From positions 107,430,800-107,494,799 of the forward strand of contig CM056993.1 in NCBI GenBank assembly GCA_029891345.1: a DNA stretch of 64,000 nucleotides. The letters are read 5' to 3'. Shown in pieces: positions 9,366-21,859 of this stretch. Under the pieces are notes generated by a model. That model was not told where the DNA came from. It made no database searches and worked only from the letters and a program-made list of their open reading frames with translations. This DNA comes from Dryococelus australis. Its lineage: Eukaryota > Arthropoda > Insecta > Phasmatodea > Phasmatidae. The translations under genes and the position numbers were made by a program. Position 1 is the first letter of the stretch. Every line of letters begins with the position of its first letter.

Positions 9366-9975
9366 TGATGAATGTTTCGCCTTTTTTCAACAATGAAAAG
9401 CGCTGTGGGTTAAGAGAAGTTCCACATACACGCAACTAATTCTCTGAGCGAGTATTATGTGCGCAATTTCCGTGACGACGTGAACCCACGTCTGCACATA
9501 AGAGCGAAACTTGTGGTCGATGAGACGAATGCAAGGTTCCTTTCATGTGTAAGAAGACGGACACAAAGTGACTCTTCGAAGTGTTCTACTGATCTTTGCA
9601 ACGAACGATTGAGATTCCAAGCGGTTGTAGTAACTGATAACAAGCGAGGTTTCCAAAATCGTTTAATCAAAGCGTACATACATAGAAGTCCGCAGAGACG
9701 ACAAACGGCGTGGCGGTTCTGTTGGCATGGTTCTCTGATTGGCTATACGTGGAAGTCTGGGAATGGGCCTTGTGTCTGACTGGCTGCGAAATGTTTCCTA
9801 TTGGCTGAGCTATTGGGTGGCAAGTAAGTTACGAGACGTTGATTGGCGAACCGTCTACCAACTTCTTGTTGATGAGTGACGCCATTTTGGTGGCGTGTGA
9901 GGTTGGAGTCCGTAGTACAGGCCACTGTTTCACCTCTGTATTCTTCAGTACTCTGTGGTTTAACGCTCAAGTAAA
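9366..9975. other. Unassigned sequence with a family I repeat fragment
   Basis: Two opposite open frames of 106 and 74 codons (9459-9779, 9455-9679) are unrecognised. From about 9730 to 9945 the reverse complement resembles family I (ACTCCAACCTCACACGCCA..., AAATGGCGTC, CCAATCAACG), seen also near 40838 and 63071. Confidence 0.4.
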
Positions 9976-10176
9976 AGAAAGTTTAAGCAAGTAAATGTCT
10001 TCACAACAAGTAAATGTCTTCTTTTACCAAAAATATCCGGACTCAATATTCATCCCTTCAGTGTTCTAAACTGTCGAACTGGGGAGGAAATACAGGTTTT
10101 TATTGCATAGTGAAGTCAGCCCGCAAACTGTCTGCCTGGCATCCTGACAGGGTTTGATATTTACACTTTACTTTAA

Positions 10177-10633
10177 CACTTTGAAGTCTGCACACGTTCA
10201 CTGGCATTTAATACTAGTTAGAAGTGAATCACCTGACGCTAGCACTTTAGGATCAAAGTTATCATTGGTTTTAGTGTTTTGCCACCCACGACCATCCTAC
10301 TGGTTCACGTGACGTCAGGCACGTCTACTGTACCCAACGTTCCTTATTGGCTGGTCGTCGGCCAATTGGATGGCAAGTTTATTTTGCCAGAAATCAAGTG
10401 TCATTCCCTGAGTAAAAGAGTTTGCAGTCAAATGTGCCTTTTTGAGTCGGTATAAGAAAGTATTGTTTTTTAGTCCAGAAAACCATTATTGCTGGGCTAA
10501 AATGTTCTTGTAGGCTTTGGTTACGTAAAAGTAGAGCAAAGAATCTACATCCGTACGAATTTTGTTTAGAAACCAAAAAATAATTATCAGAAAGGTTTTG
10601 CACTTGCTACACTCAGGTGTGGTCCGCAAAGTG
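10177..10633 (+). mobile_element. Family L piggyBac-like MITE (TTAA)
   Basis: 457 bp between TTAA at 10173-10176 and TTAA at 10634-10637. Left terminus CACTTTGAAGTCTGCAC and inverted right terminus CACTTTGCGGACCACAC share CACTTTG plus further bases. The left part resembles the copies at 44703 and 61314 (TTTACTGG/TTCACTGG, AGAAGTGAATCACCT, CCTATTGGTCC-like block). Confidence 0.8.
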
Positions 10634-10729
10634 TTAATATATCTGTATAAAAAATAAATAAATTTAATATCAAGTTGACTCGTCGCGGCTGCTTTGAAAT
10701 ATAACTTTGAAGTTCATAGAATTTCGATT

Positions 10730-10966
10730 ATTTCTTCTCCCACCAAGGAGATACGGGTTCAATCCCTGGCCGGGTCCTTCCAGATTTTCGCATGTGGGAA
10801 TCGTGACGGACGCTGCCATTGATCGGCGGGTTTTCTCGAGGATCTCCCATTCCCCCTGCCCTTTCATTCCGGCGCTGCTCCATATTCACCTGAATCACCC
10901 TCATCGGCTTTCAAGACCTCGATGTTAAAAACCGTCCGATTCTCTTCACTCACTCACTCAATCGAT
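10730..10966 (+). mobile_element. tRNA-derived SINE, 5' truncated or diverged
   Basis: CTCCCACCAAGGAGATACGG, B box GGGTTCAATCC, GATCGGCGGGTTTTCTCGAG and CCGGCGCTGCTCCATATTC align with the other SINEs. The A-box half is not recognisable. The tail ends in a short (CACT)n run. Confidence 0.85.
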
Positions 10967-11628
10967 TTCTTCATGTACTGTAAATATTTCAGCTGGTAAT
11001 TATTGCCATTTCTAAAAATTTTTGAACAGGAATGGCCTCAAATTGCCCGTGCAATGTTCAACACTGCAACAGATAAAATAGTGAACATTCGTGGTTCACA
11101 GACGTAATATTTATTTGTAGGGATTATACAGAATGTCCAGGAATACAAGGACGTAAAATCAAAAGCCATTTATCACGATGAAAGTTGAGCAAACCATTGC
11201 GTTGCACCCTAATCGGCGGTTGAAGTTGAGCGTCTGGCAACATCGCATCTCGACTCGGCCATTTTTTTTAATACCAGGAGATTGCATTGGAAGATAAGTC
11301 TTTAATAATTTTGTTTGTGTGTGTTTGAATGATAAATTAATAATCCCAAAATCTAAATATAAACAAATCTATATGAGCGCAAATATGCATCGATCAAGGT
11401 GTAAGATAAGATTATTGTCACATAGCTGCGTATGTTTGAAATATTAGCACACGAATTTTCCACATTACATTAATTTTATTTTTACGTACATGTAATACGT
11501 GAGCATTTTCTGGATCCTAGATACAGCATATATTAGCACTGCATAAAATACGAGACTACCTTAACACCCCAGTGTGAACACAGCTGCGACTTTATAAAAA
11601 AATTGGCATATCGTTAGAATATATGTAT
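10967..11628. other. Unassigned AT-rich sequence
   Basis: No open frame or structure. TACAGAATGTCCAGGAAT at 11127 resembles terminal motifs seen in some arthropod Tc1/mariner-like elements, but I found no partner end. Confidence 0.35.
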
Positions 11629-12451
11629 AGGCTTTAAATTGCTTTTGAAATCAAGCGTTGAAAAATGCCGCTGCCCCTCACCAGCAAATATTTTAACGGC
11701 CACACTGAGTTGCTTCCGCCCAGTATAGTTGGTAGCAATGGAGACAAAGTAGTTATATTCCTCAACACCTAATTAGAAGTGTTAGGTAAACACTTGTCAA
11801 TACCGAAATTATTTATTTTTATTTCAGTATTTTTAATACATAAGCAGACGCAAATAGTAAAACGTATTACTTTTGTAATAACTTTACAGTTTCACTTGAC
11901 CGGCGCATGAATAAAGTGATCCGTCCCGTGGCAAATGGCAATGTTAATTTTACATATGTTGGTACCTATACTATAGGCTATTCACGAAGAAATGAACACT
12001 TTTAAAAGCCCTACTTAAGATATACTTGTATGCACGTTGTGTATTCTTCCGACTTATGTAAAATAAACAATGCTAGGACCTTATCATTTTATTCATCCGT
12101 CGGTCAAGTGAAAATGTGAAATTACTACCAAATTAAACAGTTTTCAAATTAACTCATTTTTACACTTCGGGTGCATTAAAAAAACTCAAATACTAAAGAA
12201 ATAATATATGTTACCAAACAATTTTATTCGAAGTTAAGATATGAATCTACTTTCCCTCCATCATTACCAACTTTACTGAGCGCATGTCACTCAGCGCGCC
12301 CGTTAACATATATGCAGGTAGGAGCAGTGACTTTTTTCTAAGGTTGATTTCAAAAGTGCTCACTTTATCGCGAACAGCCTTTGCACAACACACATGCAAG
12401 TAGGTCTCAAGCAAGGCTTACAAAAACGCGCAGTTTATCGCGAACATCCTT
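11629..12451 (+). mobile_element. Family A MITE interrupted by a second A copy
   Basis: The left part runs from TAGGCTTTAAATTGC (degenerate terminus) through CATGAATAAAGTGAT to about 11971. The right part resumes at about 12382 (CACAACACACATGCAAGTAGG) and ends GCGAACATCCTT at 12451. The join matches the uninterrupted consensus, so the intervening 11974-12381 is an insertion. Confidence 0.82.
11974..12381 (-). mobile_element. Family A MITE nested in family A
   Basis: Reverse-oriented A copy (TAGGCTATTCACGAAG ... ATCGCGAACAGCCTT) inserted in the older copy 11629-12451. Flanks are TA on the left (11972-11973) and TG on the right, consistent with a mutated TA duplication inside the host's GAATACACAAC segment. 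Confidence 0.85.
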
Positions 12452-12640
12452 GAACACGAGCCCCGTGGTATTTTCAGCGAGAACCGGCTATCACAGACTA
12501 CGTCGCGCCGGAAGGCGTCTTGGTGTAGGTACGTGCGCTTTCAGGAGGCGCAGACGCTATTACGTCGCCAGGCGGCCGGGTTGACGCCAGCGGGCTCGTC
12601 AGGTACCGCGAAAAAGCACGTAGGACGCGGTGTCAAGGAC
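12452..12640. other. GC- and CpG-rich segment
   Basis: About 190 bp much richer in CG dinucleotides than its surroundings. It contains part of a 67-codon frame (12381-12584) that also crosses the preceding MITE, so coding is unlikely. It could be a fragment of a CpG-rich promoter or a repeat. Confidence 0.4.
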
Positions 12641-12818
12641 GCGGGGGAACTGTGAGCAAGTAATAAGGAGGAAGCAGTAGTTTGAGTATTTGACAGTCTT
12701 GTACAGAGGCCTCACTCGATCACAGCAACCAATAAGCAAACGATAATCTCTCGTGTATATAGAGGACTGTCCAGACTAGCTTGCTGCCAATCCGATCTGC
12801 GGAATACGCGGGGCTCTA
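12641..12818 (-). mobile_element. Family D MITE, truncated
   Basis: GGAACTGTGAGCAAGTAAT, then TGTACAGAGGCCTCACTCGA, AACCAATAAGCAAACGAT, and terminus GCGGGGCTCTA at 12818. Only the half equivalent to D reverse 3' is present. The flank CTTATAAG (12819-12826) fits the palindromic target preference of this group. Confidence 0.85.
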
Positions 12819-12879
12819 CTTATAAGAAACTTAAAGCTTTACAAATTATATGAATGTTATTTAGGTTTAAATCATAATG

Positions 12880-13150
12880 TAGAGACCCTAGAATTTCGCG
12901 GGTTCACTTCTAAACACGTTGGAATTCACACACATGTACGTTTTTGTTACTCTTTTAATTGATCGACGTTTTTTTTGACACCCCCTGGAGATAAATAAGC
13001 CAAGTACAAAAATGCAATAAATTGTGTGCCCAACCACCGCCTTTTACTACCACGATAATTTGCCATTAAACAGTTGATATCTGTATCAGTATATAAGACT
13101 GTGAAGTCTAGCCTACAGGGCATTGGACTCGAGAATTTATTAGGTCTCTA
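12880..13150 (+). mobile_element. Family C hAT-type MITE
   Basis: TAGAGACCCTAGAATTTCGCG to TTATTAGGTCTCTA, 271 bp, aligning along its length with 3360-3632. Flanks ATCATAATG and ATCATATG differ by one indel. Confidence 0.9.
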
Positions 13151-14849
13151 ATCATATGTTATATGGAATTATATTAATGTTGTTTCAGCTTTAAATATCA
13201 TATGATATATCGGAGTTTCTATACCAAATTTCCAAAAGTTTCAAGTTTACAAAAAAAAAAAAAAAAAAACTCCCTTTTTAAGCAAAACTTTAATTCGCAC
13301 CTTGCGCATAATCGTCCAGCGTCTAGAGTATGTGATCCAGTCTGAAAGGTAACACTGATGGGTAAGTACTTAACCTTTAAAAATGATCCTTATCGCGAGT
13401 ATACTCGTCCACGTGTGACATGTCGCAGAGGAGCAGGTGAAACCACGGCCGGCGCTGTGTTAAGTACAGAAGCTAGCACATATATGGGCATCGCATTCCC
13501 CTGGGTAATGCTATTGGTTCCTGCTTAAATATCTGGTTGCTTCTTGTGCCATGTTGTGAACTATTTTTTTTTATACAAGTGCATTAATTTTTAAAATTAA
13601 AATTGTGTTTGGTTGTAACCACAAAGATAGTTGACGTCTTCCTTATTTCTTTTAGTTGTTTTTAATTACATATTTTTGATGCTATTAAGCGACTACGTTA
13701 CTCATTATCTTTGTTTATAAATAATGTCGTTTTGGTCAATTTAATGTTTATGTTATTAAGTTTTCCATTTTCCGTTTTGTTTTGGCGATATAAATATAGA
13801 ACATCCTGTTAATTTGTGCGTGTCCAGACAACTGTAAGACAATAATTGTAAGTATTTAAAATTTCTTTGTAAATGAGATGTTTTAATTTTTAAGTTAATA
13901 TAGCCTATTTTACTAAGTGTGAATTAGAAAATTATTTTATTAAGATTTCTTAGTTGAATGATACCTATGTTTTAAACATACAGTATCACAACGAATTATT
14001 TTATATTTGCAGTTTATTTTTAAATTTATAATTGTACACTACGTATTACGTAAAATATACCTTTCAGGTTGAAATAACTCACTTTAAGATAGTTAAAAAT
14101 AAATATTAATATATAACTAATGACCATCTCATTGAAATTATTATTGCCCCTACATATTTATTTGCCAATGCAATCAAAGTAACTTACTTGAACTTCTTTA
14201 TTTGACGCAGGTATGTTTTAAGATGCCCTTTACAACCTAGCTGTGTTAAACGAAGATGACGACTTGCGTTCTATCGTCACTAGTAACTGAGTGTGGTGGG
14301 TGCCGTGAGATCTTGTCCAGTGATCGTCCCTGTTTCCTTGGTCAGCCTCTAGCTGAGAAATAACTTTCTCTTTTCCCAGTCACTGACAAATTTCACATCT
14401 GGCCGCGCAGCCCATAGACTAAAGATGAGGTAGACCGATCTCGCTGGCTGCGCACAACCAGTCTCCGTGTCCCAATACTGAACCGCTGCTCTGCCAACAC
14501 GGCTAGCAAAAAACGGCTTGGATTCGATTTGAGTTTAGAACACTGCTTAATAAACAAGTTTTGAGATATTTTTGACGCGAATACGTCTTTAAATTTGCAA
14601 TCATAGTGGGAGGCAATCCAGAAAATCCGATGATAACAAAATCGTGGGATACAGTTTGGCATTGCAGCTCCGAATCTATCGTGTGCATTCAAATGATCAA
14701 AGAACATGTTACGTTGAGTGAGGACTGTGAAACATCGTGCATGGTTGTAGAATTGGGGGGGGGGGGGGGGAGACGCCACCATTTTTATTTCGTTTCGCCG
14801 CGTCTCATAACTTCCGCGTAGTATAACTATTGACTACGATAAGCTACCA
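13151..14849. other. Unassigned AT-rich sequence
   Basis: About 1.7 kb, mostly AT-rich and without convincing frames. A 20-base A run lies near 13250. The 129-codon minus-strand frame at 14393-14782 ends in the G run and is unrecognised. GACTAAAGATGAGGTAGACCG at 14417 is shared with family M. Confidence 0.4.
14755..14770 (+). repeat. 16-bp poly(G) tract
   Basis: Uninterrupted G run in otherwise unassigned DNA. Confidence 0.95.
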
Positions 14850-15145
14850 CGCTCGTTTATGTTTCAATCGACAGCGCTCATCAAGATCAATCTTTTGCGT
14901 TTATAAAGCATTTGTTTGGCATGGTTATAAAGAAATTGTATGAGTTTAATGTAAAAAATTAAGACAACGTAACACAATTTTGGCCTATATACTCTTCAAA
15001 AAGCCAAGTCTAAATACAGAAATCGTATAAGGTTGGTAAGAGCATCTCAAAAGAAATCCAGTGGTACCCATAAATCCCAATATGATCGAGTGAATCGGTG
15101 CCGGGAACGTAAAAAAACATCATGGCGTCCGAGCGCGTCAACATA
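14850..15145 (+). repeat. Family H repeat, copy without MITE insertion
   Basis: CATCAAGATCAATC, GAGTTTAATGTAAAAAA, AAATACAGAAATCGTATA and CCAGTGGTACCCATAAA recur in order at 37205-37775. There the TA of GTGGTACCC (15065-15066 here) is split by a family A' element, so this copy is the empty site. Confidence 0.8.
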
Positions 15146-15299
15146 GACGTATTCATGAAAACAAACGGCCGTGTCCTCAACACAGCCACACCACATTTTT
15201 TATATTTCCTCTAACCAATTTTGTAATGCAGTTTGATTAAATTCAAATTGGCAAAAGTATTTTATTAATAAAATAGTACACGTAATTTAAATATTAAGA

Positions 15300-15445
15300 T
15301 ACAAACAAACACGTTCATCACTGTTGACCATGTGACTTTGACAGTTGTGTCCCTTTGGGGTAGGTGAATGTTGGGTACATGTGCAGAAGACGAATAAGCG
15401 AGTCTACCTCATCATTAGTCTACGGTGCAGCCCCGTCTTTCTTCT
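15300..15445 (-). repeat. Family M repeat, copy without MITE insertion
   Basis: CACGTTCATCACTGTTGACC and TGTGCAGAAGACGAATAAG are, in reverse complement, near-identical to 38834-38935. The TA at 15395-15396 is the point where the 38.6-kb copy holds an A' element. Confidence 0.8.
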
Positions 15446-15499
15446 GGTCCTCTGGGGTACCAATCACCGCAGCGTCAGCGGAACATGTGACCACACCTA

Positions 15500-15652
15500 T
15501 AGGCTGTTCTCGGTAAACTTTGCACTTTTGAAAGCCCCGCTTAAGATATATTTGTATGCACATTGTGTATTCTTCCGCCAAATGTACATACAATTTCCTT
15601 TACCGCGGGCCTGATCACTTTGTTCTAGCGTTGGTCAAGTCAAACAGTAAAA
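15500..15652 (-). mobile_element. Family A MITE, truncated
   Basis: TAGGCTGTTCTCGGTAAAC after TA (15498-15499), then TTTGTATGCACATTGTGTATTC and GCGTTGGTCAAGTCAAAC. Homology stops near 15652, leaving about a third of the element. Confidence 0.82.
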
Positions 15653-15750
15653 TCAAGGCCCGTTCCCAGTGCCGCTCGCAACCAATCCGAGAATGGGCAC
15701 GCTCATATCAACAGAATCCCCACGCCATTTCGCCTCTGCATACTTATATA

Positions 15751-16177
15751 TAGTCTATTCGCGGTTTCTTCTGACTTTTTCGATCAAACCATTGAAAAAT
15801 CATCCAATGTAAGACGTATTTAGTTACTTCCTAAATATCACATGTATCACAAGCATTTTATGCTTCTGTTAACATAAAAGTATTTCATTTATCGTTATAT
15901 TGATGTTTTGTCCATATTTTATTTATAAATTGTAATATTTAATTTGTAATAAATATGAAAACAAACAGTGAGAAAATGTGTGCGTTGGTAGCGTTTAGTA
16001 AGAAATGGTTCTCATGCAAAATGTTATTACAGCTGAGTGCGCACGAATTCGTTGCGTTGTCCTTTAGTGTTATTTTATAGTATTAGTTCAGCTTGGTTTG
16101 CAAGAGGCGGAGAAATATCTTGGAAATAGAACATTAGCAGGGCTTCAGGAATGTGTGAACTAACCGTGAGTGGATTA
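15751..16177 (+). mobile_element. Family F MITE
   Basis: Begins TAGTCTATTCGCGGTTTC after TA and ends CTAACCGTGAGTGGATTA, an imperfect inverted pair. The middle is very AT-rich (AATAAATATGAAAACAAACAG) and the right half carries GGCGGAGAAATATCTTGGAA, conserved in the F copies at 27087, 41099 and 42513. TA flanks suggest Tc1/mariner-type mobilisation. Confidence 0.85.
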
Positions 16178-16863
16178 TGTTCTGTACCCCAGGCTTTCTC
16201 ACTTGTTCATTGACGCGTGTCCAATTACTTCTTGGTAGATAGTGTAATTTCCTGCGCACTCACGTGTGCATCAGTTTATTTCGCCCTCAAGATATCGGAA
16301 TTGTTGTAAAAATTCACACCCGCGTTAATAAAAAACCAATATTGTCTTCTAGGCGTTTCCTAACTTCCTTCATCAAGATGTCAGCGATTTCGTCAGCAAT
16401 TCGCGTCATTGCACAACTAATTGCGTTTTTTCGAATAGTCGTTGATATTTCTTCGCTTTGATCACCCGTGAATTTTTGCTTATTTATCTTCTTTTTCCTT
16501 CACTCCAGCACGGTGAACACATATAAAAATTCTTTTTTGGAAGTTAATTAGATACATTGAATAATAGCGGTGTTTTACGCGTTTCTCGTCAATTACCAAC
16601 TACACTGTCGACTCGTCCTGTCCATGACTTTCTTTTTTATAGCTGGAAAACACCTTCAAGGACACCTCAGCTGCTCTTCGCAGTGAGTGTTGACTTGACA
16701 ACGGGCTCTTCAAACGCCGTCGCGTAGGCGGGCGCCTCAAGCCGTACAGGTTTTCTTCCAGGAGATGCCGTAGGCACCCGTATGATGACAATGGTGTTGG
16801 TATAGACCAGGTTGGGGGGGGGGGGACCTTGGGTAAAATCCTATCCCTCTTCTAGGGTAGGTA
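16178..16863. other. Unassigned sequence
   Basis: No gene or repeat recognised. Frames 16264-16461 and 16600-16791 are about 65 codons each. A 12-bp G run lies at 16814-16825. Confidence 0.35.
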
Positions 16864-17285
16864 AAGGCTGTTCACAATAAAGTGAGCACTTTTGAAATTA
16901 TGTTTAGAAAAAAGTCACTGCCCCTGCCTGCATATATTTTAATGGATGCACTGAATGACATCCGCCCAGTACATTTAGTAACGATTGATGGAAAGTAGTT
17001 CCATATGTAAACGTCGAATGAAAAGTCTTAGGTAAGCATTTACGATATCTCGAATTATTTCTTTCGCTTTATATTTTTTTTAAAGCAACTAAGTGTAAAA
17101 AATGAGCAAATTATTAAATATTTATTTTTTTAATAATGTCCCAGTTTCACTTGACCGACGCATGAATAAAGTGATAAGGCCCATGACCATGTTAATTTTA
17201 CATAAGGGAGAAGAATATACAACGTGCATACAAGTATATATTTAGCAGTGCTTTCAAAAATACTCATTTTACCGTGAACAGCTTA
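16864..17285 (+). mobile_element. Family A MITE, full length
   Basis: TA, AAGGCTGTTCACAATAAAG ... ACCGTGAACAGCTTA, TA. About 422 bp and well preserved (GCCCAGTACATTTAGTAACG, ATGAATAAAGTGATAAGG). Confidence 0.93.
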
Positions 17286-17287
17286 TA

Positions 17288-20200
17288 GTAGATGGGACTT
17301 GATGGCCGCCTGGTTGAAGGAATTTTGCACGTCTAAGCCCTAAAACCGCGGGAGCGCTAGGGACGACTGAGACATGAGCATCAACTCTGTCATCGCCTCT
17401 ACGTGCAAAGCACTGAACTGGCGTGCAGTCTTGTCGTCGATAACGCGCCTCTATGAGACTTTCAGCGGAGACACTACCCTTTTACAGACGTAATAATAAA
17501 AATAAAGGTTTGATGGATGTCGCTATTCCTTTCTTAATGTTTTGTATTGGAACGCTCATACCTAAAAATGACCGCGAAAACACCCGTTTGAGTCATTTCA
17601 CTATCACAAAAACACGCTTCAGAAAGAACTGGAGGAACTGAAAACATGAGACCCCGGGTATTCGTCCAGGACACCTCAAGGACACAATTCAAAACAATAC
17701 TAACAACCAGTATTTTCTTTGCCGAATATAGATAAGGAGAAGCCAACAGAGGCAAAATATTATAGTCATCCATACCAAAACACAGTGAAAATTAACCTGA
17801 AAAATAAACAAGGTTAATGCTACTCTACAGAGATAAAAAACCAACTTTCAATAATTGCTATTTTATTCAATACTGCGACTTCCTTCTCATATTACACAAC
17901 ATACAAAACGATAAAACTTGTGTATAGAAAATCTTAAATGTACGTGGCAAACATACATGGCATAACAAATGCACTCAATGCCTTCGGTATCTTTGCATCT
18001 CCTCAAGCTATTTTTACTTTTCCGAAAACAATATATCGAATTTCTCTTAAACATCAGGTACAGTGCTGAACCATTTGTGCATATACAAACATTTCTAAAA
18101 ATTATATGCACGAATCCAAAATTTACTGCACATCCATACAGATGCATATTTAAATTTCTGTGGTTTTACCACCAATAAAACCTCTGCTATCTTTGCTACC
18201 ATTACTTCAATTACACAAATTAAAAGATTTCAATAAAAAACATCATTGTCAACCGAAATAGGGTTTTCCTCCTGGCCAGTTCAGGTGATTGTGGCCACTT
18301 CAACATATCTGTAATATTTTAGGTTAACTTTAGTGAGATTGTATGTCACTAGCACCTGCAAATCCTAATATTATTGCAACGAAAATAAATAGCAAAAGTT
18401 TAAACTCGCCGAAGCCACATTAATTTTTTTAACGTTTTTACCAAAATGGTGGGCTAAAAAAACCATTACTTCCCCTATTCAATCTACCAAACTGGCAGAG
18501 AACTAGCGCAAGCAAAAGATTTTTGTTAAAGTTAGAAAATTAACATCATATTTCAAGTAAGAAGTTGGTTCGAAGCCTTTCACCAAACACTGAATTTGTC
18601 AAAGAAATATGGAGCTTGATTCCAATAAGTTTGAGTAGGCATCCTTAAATTGCTCTACTTTTAAATCATCCTGACTGCAAAATAAATGACTAAAAATATC
18701 AAAATGACGTTCCTACATTCTGAAAGGTATTACATTACGAAATATCAAATAACCAAGCTACCTGGCCTGTTTCTCCATGGGGAAGCCCTCTCTCGATTCC
18801 AAGCGTCTGACCCAGTTCTTGAATTTGCAGGCCGTTTAATTACAAAAATGACCAGTGACTGGCTATAGGAGTCACACATTCATCCCCAATAGAGAACCAA
18901 GGTGTAATGACAACATCTTCCCATAGAGGGGTACAACAAATCACACATGTTATCGAACAATCTGGAAACATGAAAATGCATTGGTCTCTATGGAGAAAAC
19001 CAATACCCCTTACAGGGCTAAAAACAATACACAAATTATGACGTTAAGTACGAATTTTTGAACCAACCAATCATATTGAAGTTTTCCTTCTGATACACTT
19101 AAGGAAGGAACACGCCTGCCCTCTATCGGGCGTGTGCTTAAGTTCCGCTCCACGCCGGTACGACCGCCCCCACACAGTGTTCTATGATCTGGTCGAAACA
19201 AAACATCGCTGCTCGTCGTTTGTTCGTGAACATTTTTACTTTATGTTCAAGTGCTATATCGGGTTGTGAATTTCACTTCAACGATGATCTTCAAGCACAT
19301 GTAAGTGTTTCAAAGGTGTAATTTGTAAGTACCATCATAAATTAAAATAGATTTGAAGTGTTTTTGCGTGTTGCGCAGGGCCGAATAAAATGTCTTCGGT
19401 TGACATAAATGCTCGTTACGAGATATGTGTTGCAGGTAGACCAGGTTGAATCTCTGGTTGAATGTGACTAAGGGGAAAATATAGAGACCATGTACGTATT
19501 TTTAGATGTGCGTGTCTCAAACGCTTACAGACGCGTAGAATTTCTTAAATGCAATTTGTAAGTAGACCTCGTTGGGTGGTTTTCTTCAATAAAACGTTTT
19601 CTGCTGGAGCTTTGCACGTCGTTCGGCGGCCTACCCAGGTGGCCACCTTAAGAGTGAGCAGTATATAAAATGCGAGCCATAAGAAGCAATGTTAATTTTA
19701 ACTGCACTTTTTCAGGATTTCTAAATGTACATATTTAATGAGCGTTACATTATTTTGTCGCATTTGATGCAGAGAAAAGACCTATATTTTCTAAATATAA
19801 ATTTTAATGTTACATAATTTTATAATAAATAATCAATTATGATGATTGGCGATTGCTGTGACATGGTATAGGAAATCGTGCTCACCTGCTTCTTGTAGGA
19901 AGTGTATTAGCGATTTTTTAAACACTGTTATCAAGAATACACTCACTGGATTTTTTTGTAATATATCACAAATTGGTACTATTAACAGTTTCCCCTAAAT
20001 GATCTAATTTTTAATATTAATATTAGCAATTTCAGTAACTTCTGGAAATAGTGCGTTTTCGAAGCAAGCCTAGGGATCTTACCTGCAGACGTTATCTATC
20101 GTTACCATCACTGGTGACGACAACAAGCCTGGGTGGGGAGGTGGGGAAGGGGTGGCAATGCCTTCAAGGGGAAACTTACTGTCCAGAAATCTCTCTCATA

Positions 20201-21170
20201 CCTGTTTATTAACACTTGATTGTTTCTTTCTGAAAACTGTAAATCTCAAGCTCTTCTGTATTTGTTCCGTGATAAAATATTACTGCATTAGCAACCCAAT
20301 GACCATTGCGGAAAAAAAATCATGATTAAGGATATATGTTCCAAATAGTCCACAGAGTTCTAATTGCATAATTTTATCTCACACACACGCTCTCATTACA
20401 ACTACCTCGGTTTCTCTCTCTACAGGTTTGACGTAGTAGACTTCTAATTATTATTGAATGTGATTGAATTCAGGGTACGCCAATACTTCAAATTTAAGCA
20501 AATATATCATAGAGGAAAACACACGTATAGATCTAAACCGTAGTCGTATCATTAAAAGTGGAAATAAATGCCGTATATAAAAAAAAAAAAACAATAACCG
20601 AATAACCACTTCACAAGTTGCTATACTTTAGACGTTAGGTTGAATGTTGATTGTGCCATACATTAACTTCAAGATAAAACCCGTATTTCACCGCAACTTA
20701 TTTTTATTTATTACTTATCATTCTTATAAGATATCAAACTAAATCTTTTTTATATTGTTAGACAACAAATCTAAAGAATTTTAAAACATATAACAATATT
20801 TAAGTTTTAGTTGTTGTCTACATTTTTTATACAAAGAAAAAGTAATTACACATTTAATGTTGATACAAGTCATGCATATAGTCAAAAGTTTATTACTTAC
20901 AATGCAGCCCATGGTAATATACACCTAACACCATTCCCTATATAGAAATAATAATGTCCAAAAACAATATTTCATATTATAAAACAAAATTAAACATATT
21001 TCCTTGAAGATAAATAGGATTATTTAACGTAAGCAAACGAGCAATCAATTATCATGGGTGATAATCATATGTTCACAGGTGCGAAATCTTACCGAATGTC
21101 ACTGGACACAATCACATGAGCAAACGAACATCTTAATAACATATTAAAATGAAAAATTGTAAAATACCGA
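17288..21170. other. Long repeat-poor stretch
   Basis: Nearly 3.9 kb without a repeat family of this window. Frames are all under 90 codons and unrecognised. A GC-rich patch at 19100-19210 contains a hairpin (ACACGCC ... GGCGTGT, 19109-19135). A G-rich run with four G-blocks lies at 20131-20152. The rest is AT-rich. Host exons, if any, are not visible by eye. Confidence 0.4.
20131..20152 (+). other. Potential G-quadruplex sequence
   Basis: Four runs of three or more G (GGG, GGGG, GGGG, GGGG) separated by one to four bases. It meets the usual sequence pattern for a quadruplex; there is no functional evidence. Confidence 0.5.
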
Positions 21171-21173
21171 CAA

Positions 21174-21176
<3 letters not shown>

Positions 21177-21238
<62 letters not shown>
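21177..21238 (+). repeat. (TA)n microsatellite
   Basis: About 30 uninterrupted TA units. The alternating YI frame across it on the minus strand is an artefact. Confidence 0.97.
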
Positions 21239-21239
<1 letters not shown>

Positions 21240-21859
21240 CAATTTGTTTGTATATACATGGTACAGTTCTAGAGTTACGTAAAAATTTATAAAACAATAT
21301 ATAAGGTATGTTGCAACTGTAGTACTTCACAGTCCCATCATCGCTTTCATGTCATCTGTAAAAATATGCTAAAATTTTTACCATTTTATAATACATAAAG
21401 AGCATTTTGAATAAACTAAATTATAAAATCTACACTCATTTTTCGTTTTCAGTGTAAAAATGTAAAAGTTGCATTCATCTTAAAAACAGCTCTTATACAA
21501 AAAATGTGAGTGTGTATAACCCAAACATATAAATCTGAATTAAACGAATTAAAATTATGGTAACTTGGCTGTTCATAATAAAATCCACTGGGTTAAGTTA
21601 GTGGGATGATAACAATAATCTGTCTCTCATTAAAAATGGGATAACAGTTCAGGTTTTGCGAGAGAAGTTTTGACAATGATGGAAGAAATTCATTTCACTT
21701 TCTTTTTTTGTTGTTGTTTTCTCTGTGTCTCAATAATATACTCCGGGTCTCGTATTGGCATGGACCTGGCGTGCCTGGGGTCAATAAATCCAGGTAACAA
21801 GCAGTGATTGCAAAATTTCACCACGATTGCAAATTTGTAAGACAGTTGCCCTCTCCACG

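Noticed and set aside
21133..21330. Frame rich in alternating Y and I
   Set aside because: Translation of a (TA)n microsatellite.
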